Shown here: in pieces, positions 7,885 to 19,213 of the stretch
Layout: every line of letters begins with the position of its first letter
Numbering within the stretch: the first letter of the stretch is position 1
Assembly (NCBI GenBank): GCA_900466475.1
Contig: UBMI01000010.1
Span: forward strand, 62,001-126,000
Reading direction: 5' to 3'
From: Hyphomicrobiales bacterium
GTDB lineage: Bacteria; Pseudomonadota; Alphaproteobacteria; Rhizobiales; Rhizobiaceae
Length of the DNA stretch: 64,000 bases
Program-made: the position numbers and the translations under genes
The notes under the pieces: generated by a model
What the model saw: only the letters and a program-made list of their open reading frames with translations
Database searches by the model: none
What the model was told of the DNA's origin: nothing

Positions 7885-8796
7885 TCAAAGGCCGAGCTTC
7901 TCCTTCGGCACCAGCGCGCCGTGTTCGCTGACCACACGAGCCGCGACTTTCGCAGCGAAGCCGGCGGCTGTCGGTGCATCGCGATGTTCCAGATAATGAG
8001 CCAGGAAAGCGCCGTTGAAGCTGTCGCCGGCGCTTGTCGTGTCGACGACCTTTTCGACCTTTTCTGCCGGCACATGGGTTTTCTCGTTGGCGAAGCTCAG
8101 CGTTGCACCTTCCGCACCGTTCTTGACGACGACGTGCGAGGCGCCGAGTGCAAGATAGCGTTCAATGGTGGCGTCGATGGAGGCGTCGCCGAAATGGGCA
8201 ACCTCGTCGTCGAAGCTCGGCATGACCAGCGAGGAAGCGCGGCCGCCTTCGCTGATCGTCGTGTGCATCACATCGTAGCTCGACCAGAGGCGGGGACGGA
8301 TGTTTGGATCGAAGACGACAAATTTGCCGACTGCCTTTGCGCGACGGATTTCTGCAAGCAGCGTGTCGGCGTCGTCATGGGAGAGGATGGCGAGCGTAAT
8401 GCCGGAGAAATAGACGACGTCAGCACTTTCCACTGCCTCACGTAGGCGATCAGGATCGGTGGCAAGGCTGCGGGCGGCGGAACTGTCGCGCCAGTAGCTG
8501 AAGGAGCGTTCGCCGTTCCTGAGATTGATCATGTAGAGGCCGGGCGTCTTGCCCTTGATGCGGCGGATGAGACCGGTGCCGACGCCGGCCTTGTCCATGA
8601 AAGCTGCCATTTCGTCGGACATCGGATCATCGCCGAGCGCGGTGAAATAGTCGACCGACCAGGCGGGCGGCAGGCAGGCGCGAGCATACCATGCGGTGTT
8701 GAAAGTATCGCCGGCAAAGCCCTTGCGCAGCAGGCCTTCACCGGCCTGCGAGAGCTCCACCATGCATTCGCCGATCGATAGAAACCGTCCGCTCAA
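7885..8796 (-). CDS. kdgK: 2-keto-3-deoxygluconate kinase (PfkB family)
   Basis: A 303-residue ribokinase/PfkB-family sugar kinase. The best start is TTG 8796, because GGGAGGAAAGC stands directly before it and the protein then begins SGRFLSIGECMVELS, the usual family N-terminus. Substrate motifs include GLLRKGFAGDTFNTAW and the KDGK-typical SYWRDSSAAR; the C-terminal signature DTTSAGDSFNGAFLA holds the catalytic Asp. The reaction is ATP-dependent phosphorylation of 2-keto-3-deoxygluconate to KDPG, feeding the Entner-Doudoroff route. It follows the opp operon on the same strand, with a hairpin between. Specificity within PfkB is likely but not certain. Confidence 0.85.
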   Translation of the reverse strand: MSGRFLSIGECMVELSQAGEGLLRKGFAGDTFNTAWYARACLPPAWSVDYFTALGDDPMSDEMAAFMDKAGVGTGLIRRIKGKTPGLYMINLRNGERSFSYWRDSSAARSLATDPDRLREAVESADVVYFSGITLAILSHDDADTLLAEIRRAKAVGKFVVFDPNIRPRLWSSYDVMHTTISEGGRASSLVMPSFDDEVAHFGDASIDATIERYLALGASHVVVKNGAEGATLSFANEKTHVPAEKVEKVVDTTSAGDSFNGAFLAHYLEHRDAPTAAGFAAKVAARVVSEHGALVPKEKLGL

Positions 8797-8873
8797 GCTT
8801 TCCTCCCGGATTTTTTCTGCTCTTGCGGATACGCGAAGAGGCGGGAGGAGACAAGTCAAGGAGAGTTGAAAGT

Positions 8874-8899
8874 CCATCGCCCCGAGGGCGGGGCGATGG
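8874..8899 (-). terminator. Hairpin terminator of the opp operon
   Basis: A perfect 10-bp stem (CCATCGCCCC / GGGGCGATGG) with loop GAGGGC starts 12 bases after the oppF stop and ends 77 bases before the kdgK start. The T-run on the minus strand is short (CTTTC), so termination may be partial. Confidence 0.6.
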
Positions 8900-8910
8900 A
8901 GAATATCATG

Positions 8911-9889
8911 TCAGGGCCGGTCCATATGATAGCAAGCGGCCGTCTGGCCGGGACGGACCAGTTCCGTCGGCGGCATTTCGGTGCGACAGACGTCGGTCGC
9001 CTTCCAGCAGCGCGGCGAGAAGACACAGCCCTTCGGCGGGTTGAGCGGCGAGGGCGGGTCCCCCTGCAGGCGGATGCGGCTGCGCAGGCGCGCGAGCTTC
9101 GGATCCGGGATCGGGGCCGCGGAGAACAGCGCCTGCGTATAGGGGTGGGCCGGATGTTCGAAGACGGTGGCGCAATCGCCGGCTTCGACCACCTTGCCCA
9201 GATAGAGAACCAGCACGTCATCGGAGATCAGGCGCACGACCGAGAGGTCGTGGCTGATGAAGATCAGCGTCAGCCCAAACTCCTTGCGCAGCTTGCGAAG
9301 CAGCGTGATGACCTGACCCTGGATCGACACGTCGAGAGCCGATACCGGCTCGTCGCAGATGATGAGCTTCGGCTTGGTGACGACGGCGCGGGCAATGCCG
9401 ATACGTTGCGCCTGACCGCCCGAAAATTCGTGCGGATAGCGGTTGATCATCTCCGGCACCAGGCCGACGGCGGTCATGATCTCGCGCACGCGGTCGAGAC
9501 GCTGGGCCTTCGAAAGCTTCGGTTCGAAGACGGTGAGCGGCTCGGCGATGATGTCGCCGACCGTCATGCGCGGGTCGAGCGAGGCAATCGGATCCTGGAA
9601 GATGATCTGCATGTCGCGGCGTGCGGCACGCATTTCCTCATCCGACAGGTCGAGCAGGTTGCGGCCCTGCCAGAGAATACGGCCCTTCTGCGACTTCAGG
9701 AGACGCAAGATCGAGCGGCCGAGCGTCGACTTGCCGCACCCGGATTCGCCGACGATGCCAAGCGTGCGGCCTTCGGCGAGATCGAAGCTGACATTGTTGA
9801 CGGCCGTCAGCATCAGCGGCGGCTTGAAGAAGGATTTCGAGGGAATCTCGAACTGGGTCGTCAGGTTCTCGACCCTCAGAAGCGAGCGT

Positions 9890-9897
<8 letters not shown>
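8911..9897 (-). CDS. oppF: Peptide ABC transporter ATP-binding protein, OppF/DppF
   Basis: A 328-residue ABC ATPase, start MAERSLLRVENLT at 9897. It has Walker A GESGCGKST, the signature EFSGGQAQR, Walker B KLIICDEP, and the switch His in ISHDLSVV. The C-terminal PPKGCVFSPRCWKATDVC region with spaced cysteines is the Opp/Dpp-type C-terminal domain that can hold an iron-sulfur cluster. It pairs with OppD to power peptide import. It is the last gene of the operon and overlaps oppD by 8 bases. The oligopeptide rather than dipeptide assignment is uncertain. Confidence 0.92.
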
Positions 9898-10909
<1,012 letters not shown>

Positions 10910-10910
10910 C

Positions 10911-11828
10911 CTATCGATCCTTCGGGTCGAATGCGTCACGCAGCCCGTCGCCGATGAACAGCAGGCTGAGGAGCAGGGCCACAAGGAAGCTTGCGGGGAA
11001 GACCAGCAGCCAAGGCATGCTTTCCATGGCATCGGTGCCTTCGGCAATCAGGGTGCCGAGCGAGGTCAGCGGTTCCTGCACGCCGAAGCCGAGATAGGAG
11101 AGGAAGCTCTCGGTCGCGATGATCTCAGGTACGGTCAGCGCCGCGAAGATGACGACGGGACCGACGAGATTCGGGATGATGTGCTTGGTGATGATCTTGA
11201 AGGGTTTCTGACCGGAGGCACGCGCGGCTTCCACGAATTCGCGGTGTTTGAGCGACAGGGTCTGGCCGCGCACGATGCGGGCCATGGTCAGCCATTCGAG
11301 CGCACCGATCGCCGCAAAGAGCAGGTAAACGTTGCGACCGAAGATCACCATCAGCAGGATGACGAAGAGGATGTAGGGAAGCGCGTACATGATGTCGACG
11401 AAGCGCATCATGATCGAGTCCAGCCTGCCGCCGATATAGCCGGAAACGGCGCCATAGAGCACGCCGATGACGACGGAGACGAGCGTGGCCGTCAGCGCGA
11501 CGGCAAGCGAAACGCGCGTGCCGTAGAGCACACGGGCGAGCAGATCGCGGCCGTTCGGGTCAGTGCCGAAATAATGGCCGCTTTCGAAAGACGGAGGCGC
11601 GCGGAAGGCGGCCCAATCCGGGTCTTCATAGTTGAAGGGGATGAAGTTCGGGCCGAGGAAGGCTACGATGATGAGCAGAACCAGCACGCCGATCGAGATG
11701 ACGGCTGCCTTGTTGCGCGAGAGGCGACGCAGTGCATCCTTGGTCAGCGAGCGGCCTTCCGGAGACAGGCCTTCCGCTTCCAGCAGTTCGGCTGCGAGCA
11801 GCTCTCTTTTTGCGGGATTGAGGATCAT
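10911..11828 (-). CDS. oppC: Peptide ABC transporter permease, OppC/DppC
   Basis: A 305-residue inner-membrane permease. The N-terminal cytoplasmic part ([20 protein letters not shown]) leads to a first transmembrane segment ([19 protein letters not shown]), the extracytoplasmic [16 protein letters not shown] motif typical of OppC/DppC, and five more segments. The EAA loop, which contacts the ATPases, reads [21 protein letters not shown]. It overlaps oppB by 4 bases (ATGA), indicating coupled translation, and works with OppB to form the peptide channel. Confidence 0.93.
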   Translation of the reverse strand: MILNPAKRELLAAELLEAEGLSPEGRSLTKDALRRLSRNKAAVISIGVLVLLIIVAFLGPNFIPFNYEDPDWAAFRAPPSFESGHYFGTDPNGRDLLARVLYGTRVSLAVALTATLVSVVIGVLYGAVSGYIGGRLDSIMMRFVDIMYALPYILFVILLMVIFGRNVYLLFAAIGALEWLTMARIVRGQTLSLKHREFVEAARASGQKPFKIITKHIIPNLVGPVVIFAALTVPEIIATESFLSYLGFGVQEPLTSLGTLIAEGTDAMESMPWLLVFPASFLVALLLSLLFIGDGLRDAFDPKDR

Positions 11829-12748
11829 CGGTTTCTCACTTTCGGGTCCAGCCAGGCATAGGCGATATCGACCAGAAGGTTCAGGAACACGATCAGCACC
11901 ATGTAGAAGATGACCGTACCGAGAACCATGCCGTAATCGCGGTTCAGCGCTGCGTTGACGAAATAGCGGCCGATGCCGGGCAATCCGAAGATGCTTTCGA
12001 CAACCAGCGAGCCGGTGAGAAGGTAGCTTGCCGCCGGACCGAGATAGGAAACGACGGGCATCATGGCGGGTTTCAGCGCGTGGCGCATGACCGTCAGGCG
12101 CGGGCCGATGCCCTTGGCCTTGGCAGTGCGGATGAAGTTCTGGTTCATCACCTCGATCATCGAGCCACGGGTGATGCGCGAGATGCGGCCCGCATGCGGC
12201 AACGCCAGAACGAAGATCGGCAGAACGAGATATTTGATCGATCCGTCACCCCAGCCGCCGACCGGGAACCACGCAAGGTGGATGCCGAAGACGAGCTGCA
12301 TGATGGGCGCGATCAGGAAGTTCGGCAGCACGACGCCCACCAGAATGAGGGCACTCAGGATATAATCCGGTGCCTTGTTCTGATAGAGCGCCCCAAGACA
12401 GCCCACCGCGACGCCGACGATGATGGCGATCAGGAAGGCAGCCGTGCCGATGGTGAAGGTGTAGGGCAGGCCGATCCCGATCTGCTGGGCGACGGTGAAA
12501 TCCTCGCTCGCGAAGGAGGGGCCGAGGTCGCCGTGCAGGAGATCACCAACGTAGATCAGGTACTGCTGAATGAGCGGTTTATCCAGGTTGTAATGAACCG
12601 CGAGGTTTTTCAGGATCACCGGCGGCAATGGCCTTTCGCCATCGAAGGGGCCGCCGGGGGCGAGGCGCAAAACGAAAAAGCAAGCTGTGACGGCGATCCA
12701 CAGGACGGGGATCGTCGACAGCAATCGACGGAGTGCATATTTGATCAT
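11825..12748 (-). CDS. oppB: Peptide ABC transporter permease, OppB/DppB
   Basis: A 307-residue inner-membrane permease with six predicted transmembrane segments. The N-terminus MIKYALRRLLSTIPVLW is the conserved OppB/DppB start, followed by LAPGGPFDGERPLPP; the EAA-type loop is RTAKAKGIGPRLTVMRHALKPA. It is second in the operon, after oppA, from which it is separated by 48 bases holding a strong hairpin. It forms the channel with OppC. Confidence 0.93.
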   Translation of the reverse strand: MIKYALRRLLSTIPVLWIAVTACFFVLRLAPGGPFDGERPLPPVILKNLAVHYNLDKPLIQQYLIYVGDLLHGDLGPSFASEDFTVAQQIGIGLPYTFTIGTAAFLIAIIVGVAVGCLGALYQNKAPDYILSALILVGVVLPNFLIAPIMQLVFGIHLAWFPVGGWGDGSIKYLVLPIFVLALPHAGRISRITRGSMIEVMNQNFIRTAKAKGIGPRLTVMRHALKPAMMPVVSYLGPAASYLLTGSLVVESIFGLPGIGRYFVNAALNRDYGMVLGTVIFYMVLIVFLNLLVDIAYAWLDPKVRNR

Positions 12749-12759
12749 GGGCGTGGAGC

Positions 12760-12788
12760 GGCTCTTCCCGGAGTGACCGGGAAGAGCC
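12760..12788 (-). other. Intercistronic hairpin between oppA and oppB
   Basis: A perfect 12-bp stem (GGCTCTTCCCGG / CCGGGAAGAGCC) with a 5-base loop lies between the oppA stop and the oppB start. There is no T-run on the minus strand, so it is better read as an mRNA-stabilising or processing stem that would keep the binding protein in excess over the permeases. Confidence 0.65.
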
Positions 12789-12796
12789 TTTCATCC

Positions 12797-14377
12797 TTAT
12801 TCCTTGATGGACAGCCAGCGCGTGCGGTGGATGTCCTGAACGTTGTCGACGAAGCCCTCGATCTTGGGCGAGACGACGTTCTTGGAGACGTAGTAGTAGA
12901 TCGGAAGTGCTGCGGAATCGTCCAGCGCGAGCTGTTCGGCCTTCTTGAAGATCTCGGCGCGCTTCGTCAGATCGGTCTGAGCGTTGCCGTCCTTGATCAG
13001 CTTGTCATAGTCGGCATTCGACCAGCGACCGTAGTTCATCTGAACGCCGGTGACGAGCAGGTTCAGGAAGTTGTCCGGATCGTTGTAGTCGGCGAGCCAG
13101 CCGGCACGGCCGATCTGCACTTCACCACGCTGCAGCTGATCGTAGTGGACCTTCGTTTCAGCATTGACGAGCTCGACATTGACGCCAAGCGGCTTCCACA
13201 TGGAGGCGATCGCGACGGCAATGCGCTTGTGGTTGTCGTTGGTGTTGTACTTGAGCTCGGTGGTCAGCGGGTGATCCGGGCCGAAGCCTGCTTCCTTCAG
13301 CAGCTTCTTGGCTTCTTCGACCTTGTCCTTATAGGAAAGATCCTTCCAGGAGACATAGGCGGGCTCACCGTAGTTTGCTGTGCCCGGCGGGACCCAGGAG
13401 TAAGCCGGCAGTTCGCCGGTGCCGAGGATCTGCGGGCCGATGACTTCGCGGTTGATCGCCATGGACAGAGCCTGGCGGACGCGCTTGTCGTTGAAGGGCG
13501 GTTTGGTCGAGTTGATGACGTAGTAGTAAAGGCCGGAGAAGGGGGCGACATGCGCCTGGCCCGGCAGGTTCTTCTTCATCCACTCATACTGGTCGGTCGG
13601 GAAGTCGGTGAGAATATCGAATTCGCCGGCGCGGTAGCGCTTCAGAGCGGCTTCCTGGTCTTCAAGCACGAAGAACTTCGCGCCGTCGATCTTGATATCC
13701 TTGGCACCGTAATACTGGTCGTTCTTGACGGTCGTGACGTGCGAACCGGGGACCCATTCGGTCGGCTTGTACGGACCGTTGGTGACGATGTTGCCAATCT
13801 TGACCCAGTCCTGACCCTTGGCCTCGACGACATGCTTCGGCAGCGGATAGGCCGTGTAGTGCATCAGGGCGTTAATGAAGTATGGGGTCGGGTTCTCAAG
13901 GGTGATCTCGAGCGTCTTGTCGTCGATCGCCTTGACGCCGAGTTCGTTGAGATCGGTGATCTCGCCCTTGTTGATCTTTTCCGCGTTCTTGATGGTGAAC
14001 TGCAGATAGGCGTAGTCGGCCGCGTTCTTCGGGTCGATAAGGCGCTGGAAGGCGAAGACGAAATCGCCTGCCGTTACCGGCTGGCCATCGGACCACTTGA
14101 TGCCATCACGCAGCTTGAAAGTGTAGACTTTGCCATCGGGGGAAATGGTCCAGCTTTCGGCTTGGCCGGGAACCGGGTTGTCCTTGGCGTCTTCAGTGAC
14201 AAGGCCTTCGAAAATGTCGCCGGCAATACGGTTTTCCCAGTCGCCGGAGAGCTTTTGCGGATCCAGCGAGGTGGGGTCGCCACCATTATGGATATTCAGT
14301 GTGGCCGCATGGGCCGAAAATGCGAGCAATGAGCCAACCATTGCAGACGCGAGAAATTTTTTCGTGAAAAAGGACAT
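12797..14377 (-). CDS. oppA: Periplasmic peptide-binding protein, OppA family (SBP_bac_5)
   Basis: A 526-residue substrate-binding protein with a signal peptide (FLASAMVGSLLAFSAHAA). The mature start LNIHNGGDPTSLDPQKLSGDWENRIAGDIFEGL and the SBP_bac_5 signature region (SWTISPDGKVYTFKLRDGIKW has the usual spacing) are clear. It captures peptides in the periplasm for OppBCDF. AGAAAGGTGGACCCTCC precedes the ATG. First gene of the operon; the promoter must lie in 14378-14652, a 275-base region shared with the divergent alpha-glucosidase gene in which I see no clear promoter. Confidence 0.93.
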   Translation of the reverse strand: MSFFTKKFLASAMVGSLLAFSAHAATLNIHNGGDPTSLDPQKLSGDWENRIAGDIFEGLVTEDAKDNPVPGQAESWTISPDGKVYTFKLRDGIKWSDGQPVTAGDFVFAFQRLIDPKNAADYAYLQFTIKNAEKINKGEITDLNELGVKAIDDKTLEITLENPTPYFINALMHYTAYPLPKHVVEAKGQDWVKIGNIVTNGPYKPTEWVPGSHVTTVKNDQYYGAKDIKIDGAKFFVLEDQEAALKRYRAGEFDILTDFPTDQYEWMKKNLPGQAHVAPFSGLYYYVINSTKPPFNDKRVRQALSMAINREVIGPQILGTGELPAYSWVPPGTANYGEPAYVSWKDLSYKDKVEEAKKLLKEAGFGPDHPLTTELKYNTNDNHKRIAVAIASMWKPLGVNVELVNAETKVHYDQLQRGEVQIGRAGWLADYNDPDNFLNLLVTGVQMNYGRWSNADYDKLIKDGNAQTDLTKRAEIFKKAEQLALDDSAALPIYYYVSKNVVSPKIEGFVDNVQDIHRTRWLSIKE

Positions 14378-14652
14378 GGAGGGTCCACCTTTCTAGGCTT
14401 TTCGCCTTTTCTTTGGTCATTTGTTCCCGGTTTGACCTGTTACGTGCAGGTCAACGGCACCTTAACGCAAAGGTTTGGCGTTGCAACCCCTAAACCAGTG
14501 GGTAGCATTCGGGTGTGGACAAGCTTATAAGCGTCTCCCTTTTGTCCGATCGCGACTAGCTGATCTTTGCTCGAGAATGGGCCATTGAACTGTTGTTTTT
14601 TGCTTCGCCGCCATTAGTCTTGCGGGCGAAATGAAGCAGGAGACGGCGGCTC

Positions 14653-16302
14653 ATGGCGTTGCAGACAGGCGGGAATGCGGATTGGTGGCGCGGCGCGGTG
14701 ATCTATCAGGTCTATCCGCGCTCGTTTCAGGATACGAATGGTGACGGGCTCGGCGATCTCAAGGGGATAACCCGGCGCCTCTCCCATATCGCAAGCCTCG
14801 GCGTCGATGCGATCTGGCTCTCCCCCTTCTTCAAGTCGCCGATGGCCGACATGGGCTATGACGTCTCCGACTATTGCGATGTCGATCCGATTTTCGGCAC
14901 GCTCGACGATTTCGACGCAATGATGTCGGAAGCCCACAGGCTCGGCATAAAAGTCATCATTGACCAGGTGATTTCCCATACGTCCGACCGGCATCCATGG
15001 TTCGTGGAAAGCCGCTCCAGCCGCACGAACGACAAGGCGGACTGGTATGTCTGGGCCGATCCCAAGCCGGACGGCACGGCGCCGAACAACTGGCTGTCGA
15101 TCTTCGGCGGGCCGGGATGGGAATGGGATGGCGTGCGCCGGCAATATTACCAGCACAACTTCCTGACCTCGCAGCCGGACCTGAATTTCCATAGTAAGCC
15201 GGTTCAGGACGCACTGCTGAAGACGGTAAAGTTCTGGCTCGACCGCGGCGTCGACGGTTTCCGCCTCGACACGGTGAACTATTATTTCTGCGACAAGCTG
15301 CTCCGGGACAATCCGCCGCATGTTCCGGATCCGGACCAGGCCGGTCTCGATGCGCCCGACAGCAATCCCTATGGTATGCAGAACCACCTCTACGATAAGA
15401 CGCAGCCGGAAAACCTCGAATTCCTCAAACGCTTTCGGGCCCTTCTCAATCAATACGAGGGACGCACGACGGTAGGTGAAGTCGGCGATGGGGCGCGCTC
15501 GTTGAAGACCGTTGCTGCCTACACGACCGGCGGCGACAAGCTGCATATGTGCTACACTTTCGATCTGCTCGGCCCCGAATTTACCGCCACGCATGTCCGA
15601 AGCTGCGTAGAGACCTTCCAGCGCATGGTGAAAGATGGGTGGGTCTGCTGGGCTTTCTCCAATCACGACGTCAACCGCCATGTCAGCCGCTTCGCGCTAA
15701 CGGAAGAGGAGCGGCCCGTCATCGCCAAGCTGGCGATTTCGGTGTTGGCAGCGCTTCGCGGTTCGATCTGCCTCTACCAGGGCGAGGAGCTGGGCCTGCC
15801 GGAGGCAGAGCTTGCCTTCGAAGACCTGCGCGACCCCTATGGCATTCGCTTCTGGCCGGCCTTCAAGGGCCGTGACGGATGCCGTACGCCGATGCCATGG
15901 GAAGCCGGCAAGGCGCATGCCGGTTTTACCAGCGCTGAGAAGAGCTGGCTGCCGGTGCCCTATGAACAGGCGGCGCTTTCCGTGGACACCCAGGAAAATG
16001 ATGACAGGTCCGTGCTGCATCATTACCGGCGTACGCTCGAATTCCGGAAGACCTATCCGGTGCTGATCGACGGCAGCATGGAATTCGTTGGCAGCAATCA
16101 GGACCTGCTCGCCTTCATCAGGCAGAAGGGAGACGAGAAACTGCTCTTCGTCTTCAACCTGACGCGTGAGGCCGCGGAGTTTCAGCTTCCTGCCGGCATG
16201 GTGCTGGGCGCTCCATTGCCCATGCCCGGGTTCAAAGCCACCGCCAGCGCCAAGACAGTGCAGCTCAAGGCGCTTGACGCCTTCTGCGCTCGTATCAGCT
16301 GA
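14653..16302 (+). CDS. Alpha-glucosidase, glycoside hydrolase family 13
   Basis: A 549-residue GH13 enzyme without a signal peptide, so cytoplasmic; it should hydrolyse alpha-glucosides such as sucrose, maltose or trehalulose entering by a transporter. The TIM barrel opens with [18 protein letters not shown]. The nucleophile is Asp206 in DGFRLDTVN, the acid/base Glu276 in VGEVGDG, and the third acid Asp339 in FSNHDVNRH; the QPDLNFH motif marks the oligo-1,6-glucosidase/alpha-glucosidase branch. It resembles rhizobial AglA, but no agl transporter genes adjoin it. The last 8 bases overlap the end of the convergent adenine deaminase gene. Confidence 0.92.
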   Translation: MALQTGGNADWWRGAVIYQVYPRSFQDTNGDGLGDLKGITRRLSHIASLGVDAIWLSPFFKSPMADMGYDVSDYCDVDPIFGTLDDFDAMMSEAHRLGIKVIIDQVISHTSDRHPWFVESRSSRTNDKADWYVWADPKPDGTAPNNWLSIFGGPGWEWDGVRRQYYQHNFLTSQPDLNFHSKPVQDALLKTVKFWLDRGVDGFRLDTVNYYFCDKLLRDNPPHVPDPDQAGLDAPDSNPYGMQNHLYDKTQPENLEFLKRFRALLNQYEGRTTVGEVGDGARSLKTVAAYTTGGDKLHMCYTFDLLGPEFTATHVRSCVETFQRMVKDGWVCWAFSNHDVNRHVSRFALTEEERPVIAKLAISVLAALRGSICLYQGEELGLPEAELAFEDLRDPYGIRFWPAFKGRDGCRTPMPWEAGKAHAGFTSAEKSWLPVPYEQAALSVDTQENDDRSVLHHYRRTLEFRKTYPVLIDGSMEFVGSNQDLLAFIRQKGDEKLLFVFNLTREAAEFQLPAGMVLGAPLPMPGFKATASAKTVQLKALDAFCARIS

Positions 16303-17992
16303 TCAGCGCGAAGCGATCGACGTCCACCATCCCCTTGTCCGAGATCTTCAGATGCGGGATCACGGGCAGGGGCAGAAAGGCGACCTGCAGGAAGGGTTCC
16401 TCCAGGGTCGTGCCCAGGGCATAGGCTGCCTTGCGCAGATCATGCAGCGTGTCGCGCACGGTTTCATAGGGTTCCAGGCTCATCAGGCCGGCGACGGGGA
16501 GCGCAATCTCACCCGTGACCTTGCCGTCTTCGACGACGACGAAGCCACCCTTGATCTCGCCCAGACGATTGGCCGCAAGCGCCATGTCGTCCTCGTTGAC
16601 GCCGACGACGCAGATATTGTGGCTGTCATGGCCGACCGTCGAGGCGATGGCGCCCTTCTTCAATCCGAATCCCTGAACGAAGCCGTTGGCGTGATTACCG
16701 TTCTTGCCGTGACGCTCGATGACGGCGACCTTGATGATGTCGTTGCCGAGATCGACGGTCGTCTGATTCCCTTTCGCCGGCAGGCGGTAACGGCGATGCT
16801 CGGTGATGATCTTGCCGGGCATGACGCCGATGACGGGCGTTTCTCCCTCCGAAACAGGCACGCCGAAATGGGCTGCATTGACGGAGCGAGCCTTGACGCT
16901 GTCGAGGCCAACTGGCGACACGGACTTGCGGGTGGCAAAAAGCGCATCGGTGACGTGACGGCCGGCCGAGAAGACCATTTCCGCCCGACAATTCTCCAGG
17001 CTGTCGATGACGACGAGATCGGCTCTCCAGCCGGGCGCGACGAGGCCACGGTCGCGCAGGCCGAAGGCGCGGGCAGCCGAGATCGAGGCGGCGCGGTAGA
17101 CAGCGAGCGGCTCGACACCATGGGTGATCGCCGTGCGGATCATGTAGTCGAGATGGCCCTGCTCGGCGATATCGAGCGGATTGCGGTCATCGGTGCAGAG
17201 CGCAAGGTAGGGCGAGAGGCGCTCGGTGATGATGGGCATCAGGGCGTGAAGATCCTTCGAGACGGAGCCTTCGCGGATGAGGATGTGCATGCCCTTGCGG
17301 ATTTTCTCCAGGGCTTCGGCCGCGCTCGTGCATTCGTGCTCGGTGCGGATGCCTGTCGAGAGATAACCGTTCAGATCATTGCCTGAGAGCAGTGGCGCAT
17401 GGCCGTCGATATGCCCGCCCTGGAAAGCATCGAGCTTTGCCATGCAGACGGGATCCTTATGGATCACGCCCGGGAAATTCATGAATTCGGCAAGCCCGAT
17501 GACCTTGGGATGGTCGCGGTAGGGCAGGAGGCTTTCGACCGGCAGGTCGGCGCCTGATGTCTCCAGATGGGTAGCCGGCACGCAGGAGGACAGCTGGACG
17601 CGGATATCCATGATCGTTTCCAGCGCCGAAGCGAGGAAGAATTCGATGCCTTCCTTGCCGAGCACATTGGCGATCTCGTGGGGGTCGCAGATCACGGTCG
17701 TGACGCCATAGGGCAGGACGCAGCGGTCGAATTCGTGCGGCGTGACGAGCGAAGATTCGATATGCAGATGCGTATCGATGAAGCCGGGAACGACGATCTT
17801 GCCGGAAATGTCGATCTCGGTTTGGCCGCTGTAGTTGCCACAGGTTCCGACGATGCGGTCGCCGCCGATGGCAATGTCCGACTGGACGAGTTCGCCGGTT
17901 ACGAGATCGAAGAAGCGTCCGCCTTTCAGCACGATGTCGGCCGGCACACGCCCCACACCCTGATCAATAAGACGTTCGAGTTTGGCGGTCAT
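16295..17992 (-). CDS. ade: Adenine deaminase (AdeC type)
   Basis: A 565-residue amidohydrolase converting adenine to hypoxanthine and ammonia for purine salvage. I start at ATG 17992 ([19 protein letters not shown]). Domain order is that of the AdeC family: small beta domain ([18 protein letters not shown]), metal site [26 protein letters not shown], the DGHAPLLSG motif with metal-binding His, [11 protein letters not shown] with the catalytic Asp, and the C-terminal domain with [12 protein letters not shown]. Bacterial AdeC uses a two-iron or manganese site. Single gene, convergent with the glucosidase and followed upstream by the liv-type binding protein. Confidence 0.92.
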   Translation of the reverse strand: MTAKLERLIDQGVGRVPADIVLKGGRFFDLVTGELVQSDIAIGGDRIVGTCGNYSGQTEIDISGKIVVPGFIDTHLHIESSLVTPHEFDRCVLPYGVTTVICDPHEIANVLGKEGIEFFLASALETIMDIRVQLSSCVPATHLETSGADLPVESLLPYRDHPKVIGLAEFMNFPGVIHKDPVCMAKLDAFQGGHIDGHAPLLSGNDLNGYLSTGIRTEHECTSAAEALEKIRKGMHILIREGSVSKDLHALMPIITERLSPYLALCTDDRNPLDIAEQGHLDYMIRTAITHGVEPLAVYRAASISAARAFGLRDRGLVAPGWRADLVVIDSLENCRAEMVFSAGRHVTDALFATRKSVSPVGLDSVKARSVNAAHFGVPVSEGETPVIGVMPGKIITEHRRYRLPAKGNQTTVDLGNDIIKVAVIERHGKNGNHANGFVQGFGLKKGAIASTVGHDSHNICVVGVNEDDMALAANRLGEIKGGFVVVEDGKVTGEIALPVAGLMSLEPYETVRDTLHDLRKAAYALGTTLEEPFLQVAFLPLPVIPHLKISDKGMVDVDRFALIS

Positions 17993-18065
17993 GACTACCC
18001 TCGCGATGCAATCGATTCCGCGAGTTATAGCGCATCTGCTTGTGGATTCGATGCCCGCAAACGAA

Positions 18066-18088
18066 ACCGGGCGCCATTGGCGCCCGGT
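18066..18088 (-). terminator. Intrinsic terminator of the branched-chain amino-acid binding protein gene
   Basis: A perfect 10-bp stem (ACCGGGCGCC, loop ATT, GGCGCCCGGT) lies 21 bases after the stop. On the minus strand it is followed by TTCGTTTGC, a moderately T-rich tail. Confidence 0.7.
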
Positions 18089-18109
18089 CGCATGTTCCAT
18101 TCGTTCCTA

Positions 18110-19213
18110 TTACTCGGCAGCAACGATCTTGCCGCCTTCCCACTTGTAGAGCGAGAAGCTCTGCGAGGAGAGGTCGCCGGTCTCGCCATAGGTGAGCTTG
18201 CCAATCGCCGTCGGGATCTGCTCGCCGCCCTTCAAGGCAGTAGCAACGGCTTCTGCATCCTCGGCGCTGCCGGCCTTCTCGATACCGGCCTTCAGGACTT
18301 CAACGGCAGCATAGGCGTTGAGCGTGAAGGCTTCGGCCGGGATCTTCTTGGCGGCGAGCGCATCGGCTGCAGCCTTGGAGTCCGGGCTCTTGGTGGCGTC
18401 GGAGGCATTGGTGAACAGCGTGCCAGCTGCCGCATCGGTGCCGATCGTCCAGAATTCCGTGTTGGAAAGGCCGTCGCCGCCGATGATCTGGGCATTGACC
18501 GAAAGGTCATGCAGCTGACGGGCAAGCAGGCCACCTTCCGGGTGGTAGCCGCCGAAATAGATGAGATCGACCTTCTCAGCCTTGACGCGGGTGGTCAGCG
18601 CGGAGAAGTCCTTGTCGCCGGGCGTGATGGAGTCGTTGATGACTTCGGTGATGCCACCAGCGTTCAGCGTTGCCTTGAAGGCGTCGGCGAGACCCTTACC
18701 GTAAGCGCCCTTGTCGTTGATGATGGCGACGCGCTTGTCCTTGAAATGTTCGAGAACGTATTTGGCGGCGACTTCGGCCTGCTGGTCGTCCCGGCCGCAG
18801 GTGCGCAGAACATTGGTCAGGCCGCGCTTGGTGAGGTCAGGCGCCGTGGCGGTCGGGGTGACCATCAGCACGCCATTTTCGGCCAGAACGTCAGAAACCG
18901 GGATGGCAACGCCCGAGGTGACCGGGCCGACGACGAAGCGGATGCCCTCGCCGACAACCTTGTTCGCAGCAGAAACGCCCTGCTTCGGCTCACCGGCATC
19001 GTCGGCGAGTTCGAGCACGACCTTCTCGCCGAGAATGCCGCCGCTCTTGTTGATTTCATCGACGGCGGTCTGCGCGCCGTTCTTTACCTGGTCGCCATAG
19101 GCTGCCACCGGACCGGTCAGCGGCGCGATGAGGCCGATGACGATATCCGCATGCGCGAGCGGGGCAAATGCCAGCGAGGCGACCAGCGTCGCCGTCAGAG
19201 TCTTCAGGGTCAT
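18110..19213 (-). CDS. Branched-chain amino-acid ABC transporter substrate-binding protein (LivJ/LivK)
   Basis: A 367-residue periplasmic binding protein. ATG 19213 follows AAGGAGACAGAAC; residues 1-22 form the signal peptide ([18 protein letters not shown]). The mature start [26 protein letters not shown] is the type I periplasmic-binding fold of Leu/Ile/Val-binding proteins, with [17 protein letters not shown], the ligand-site region [16 protein letters not shown] and [14 protein letters not shown]. No permease or ATPase genes adjoin it, so it must work with a transporter encoded elsewhere (the Bra/Liv system in rhizobia). An over-600-base upstream region suggests complex regulation. Confidence 0.92.
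   Translation of the reverse strand: MTLKTLTATLVASLAFAPLAHADIVIGLIAPLTGPVAAYGDQVKNGAQTAVDEINKSGGILGEKVVLELADDAGEPKQGVSAANKVVGEGIRFVVGPVTSGVAIPVSDVLAENGVLMVTPTATAPDLTKRGLTNVLRTCGRDDQQAEVAAKYVLEHFKDKRVAIINDKGAYGKGLADAFKATLNAGGITEVINDSITPGDKDFSALTTRVKAEKVDLIYFGGYHPEGGLLARQLHDLSVNAQIIGGDGLSNTEFWTIGTDAAAGTLFTNASDATKSPDSKAAADALAAKKIPAEAFTLNAYAAVEVLKAGIEKAGSAEDAEAVATALKGGEQIPTAIGKLTYGETGDLSSQSFSLYKWEGGKIVAAE

Noticed and set aside
12080..14332. 750-codon plus-strand frame opposite oppA and oppB
   Set aside because: Runs across two well-supported transporter genes on the other strand; low-complexity composition without domains.
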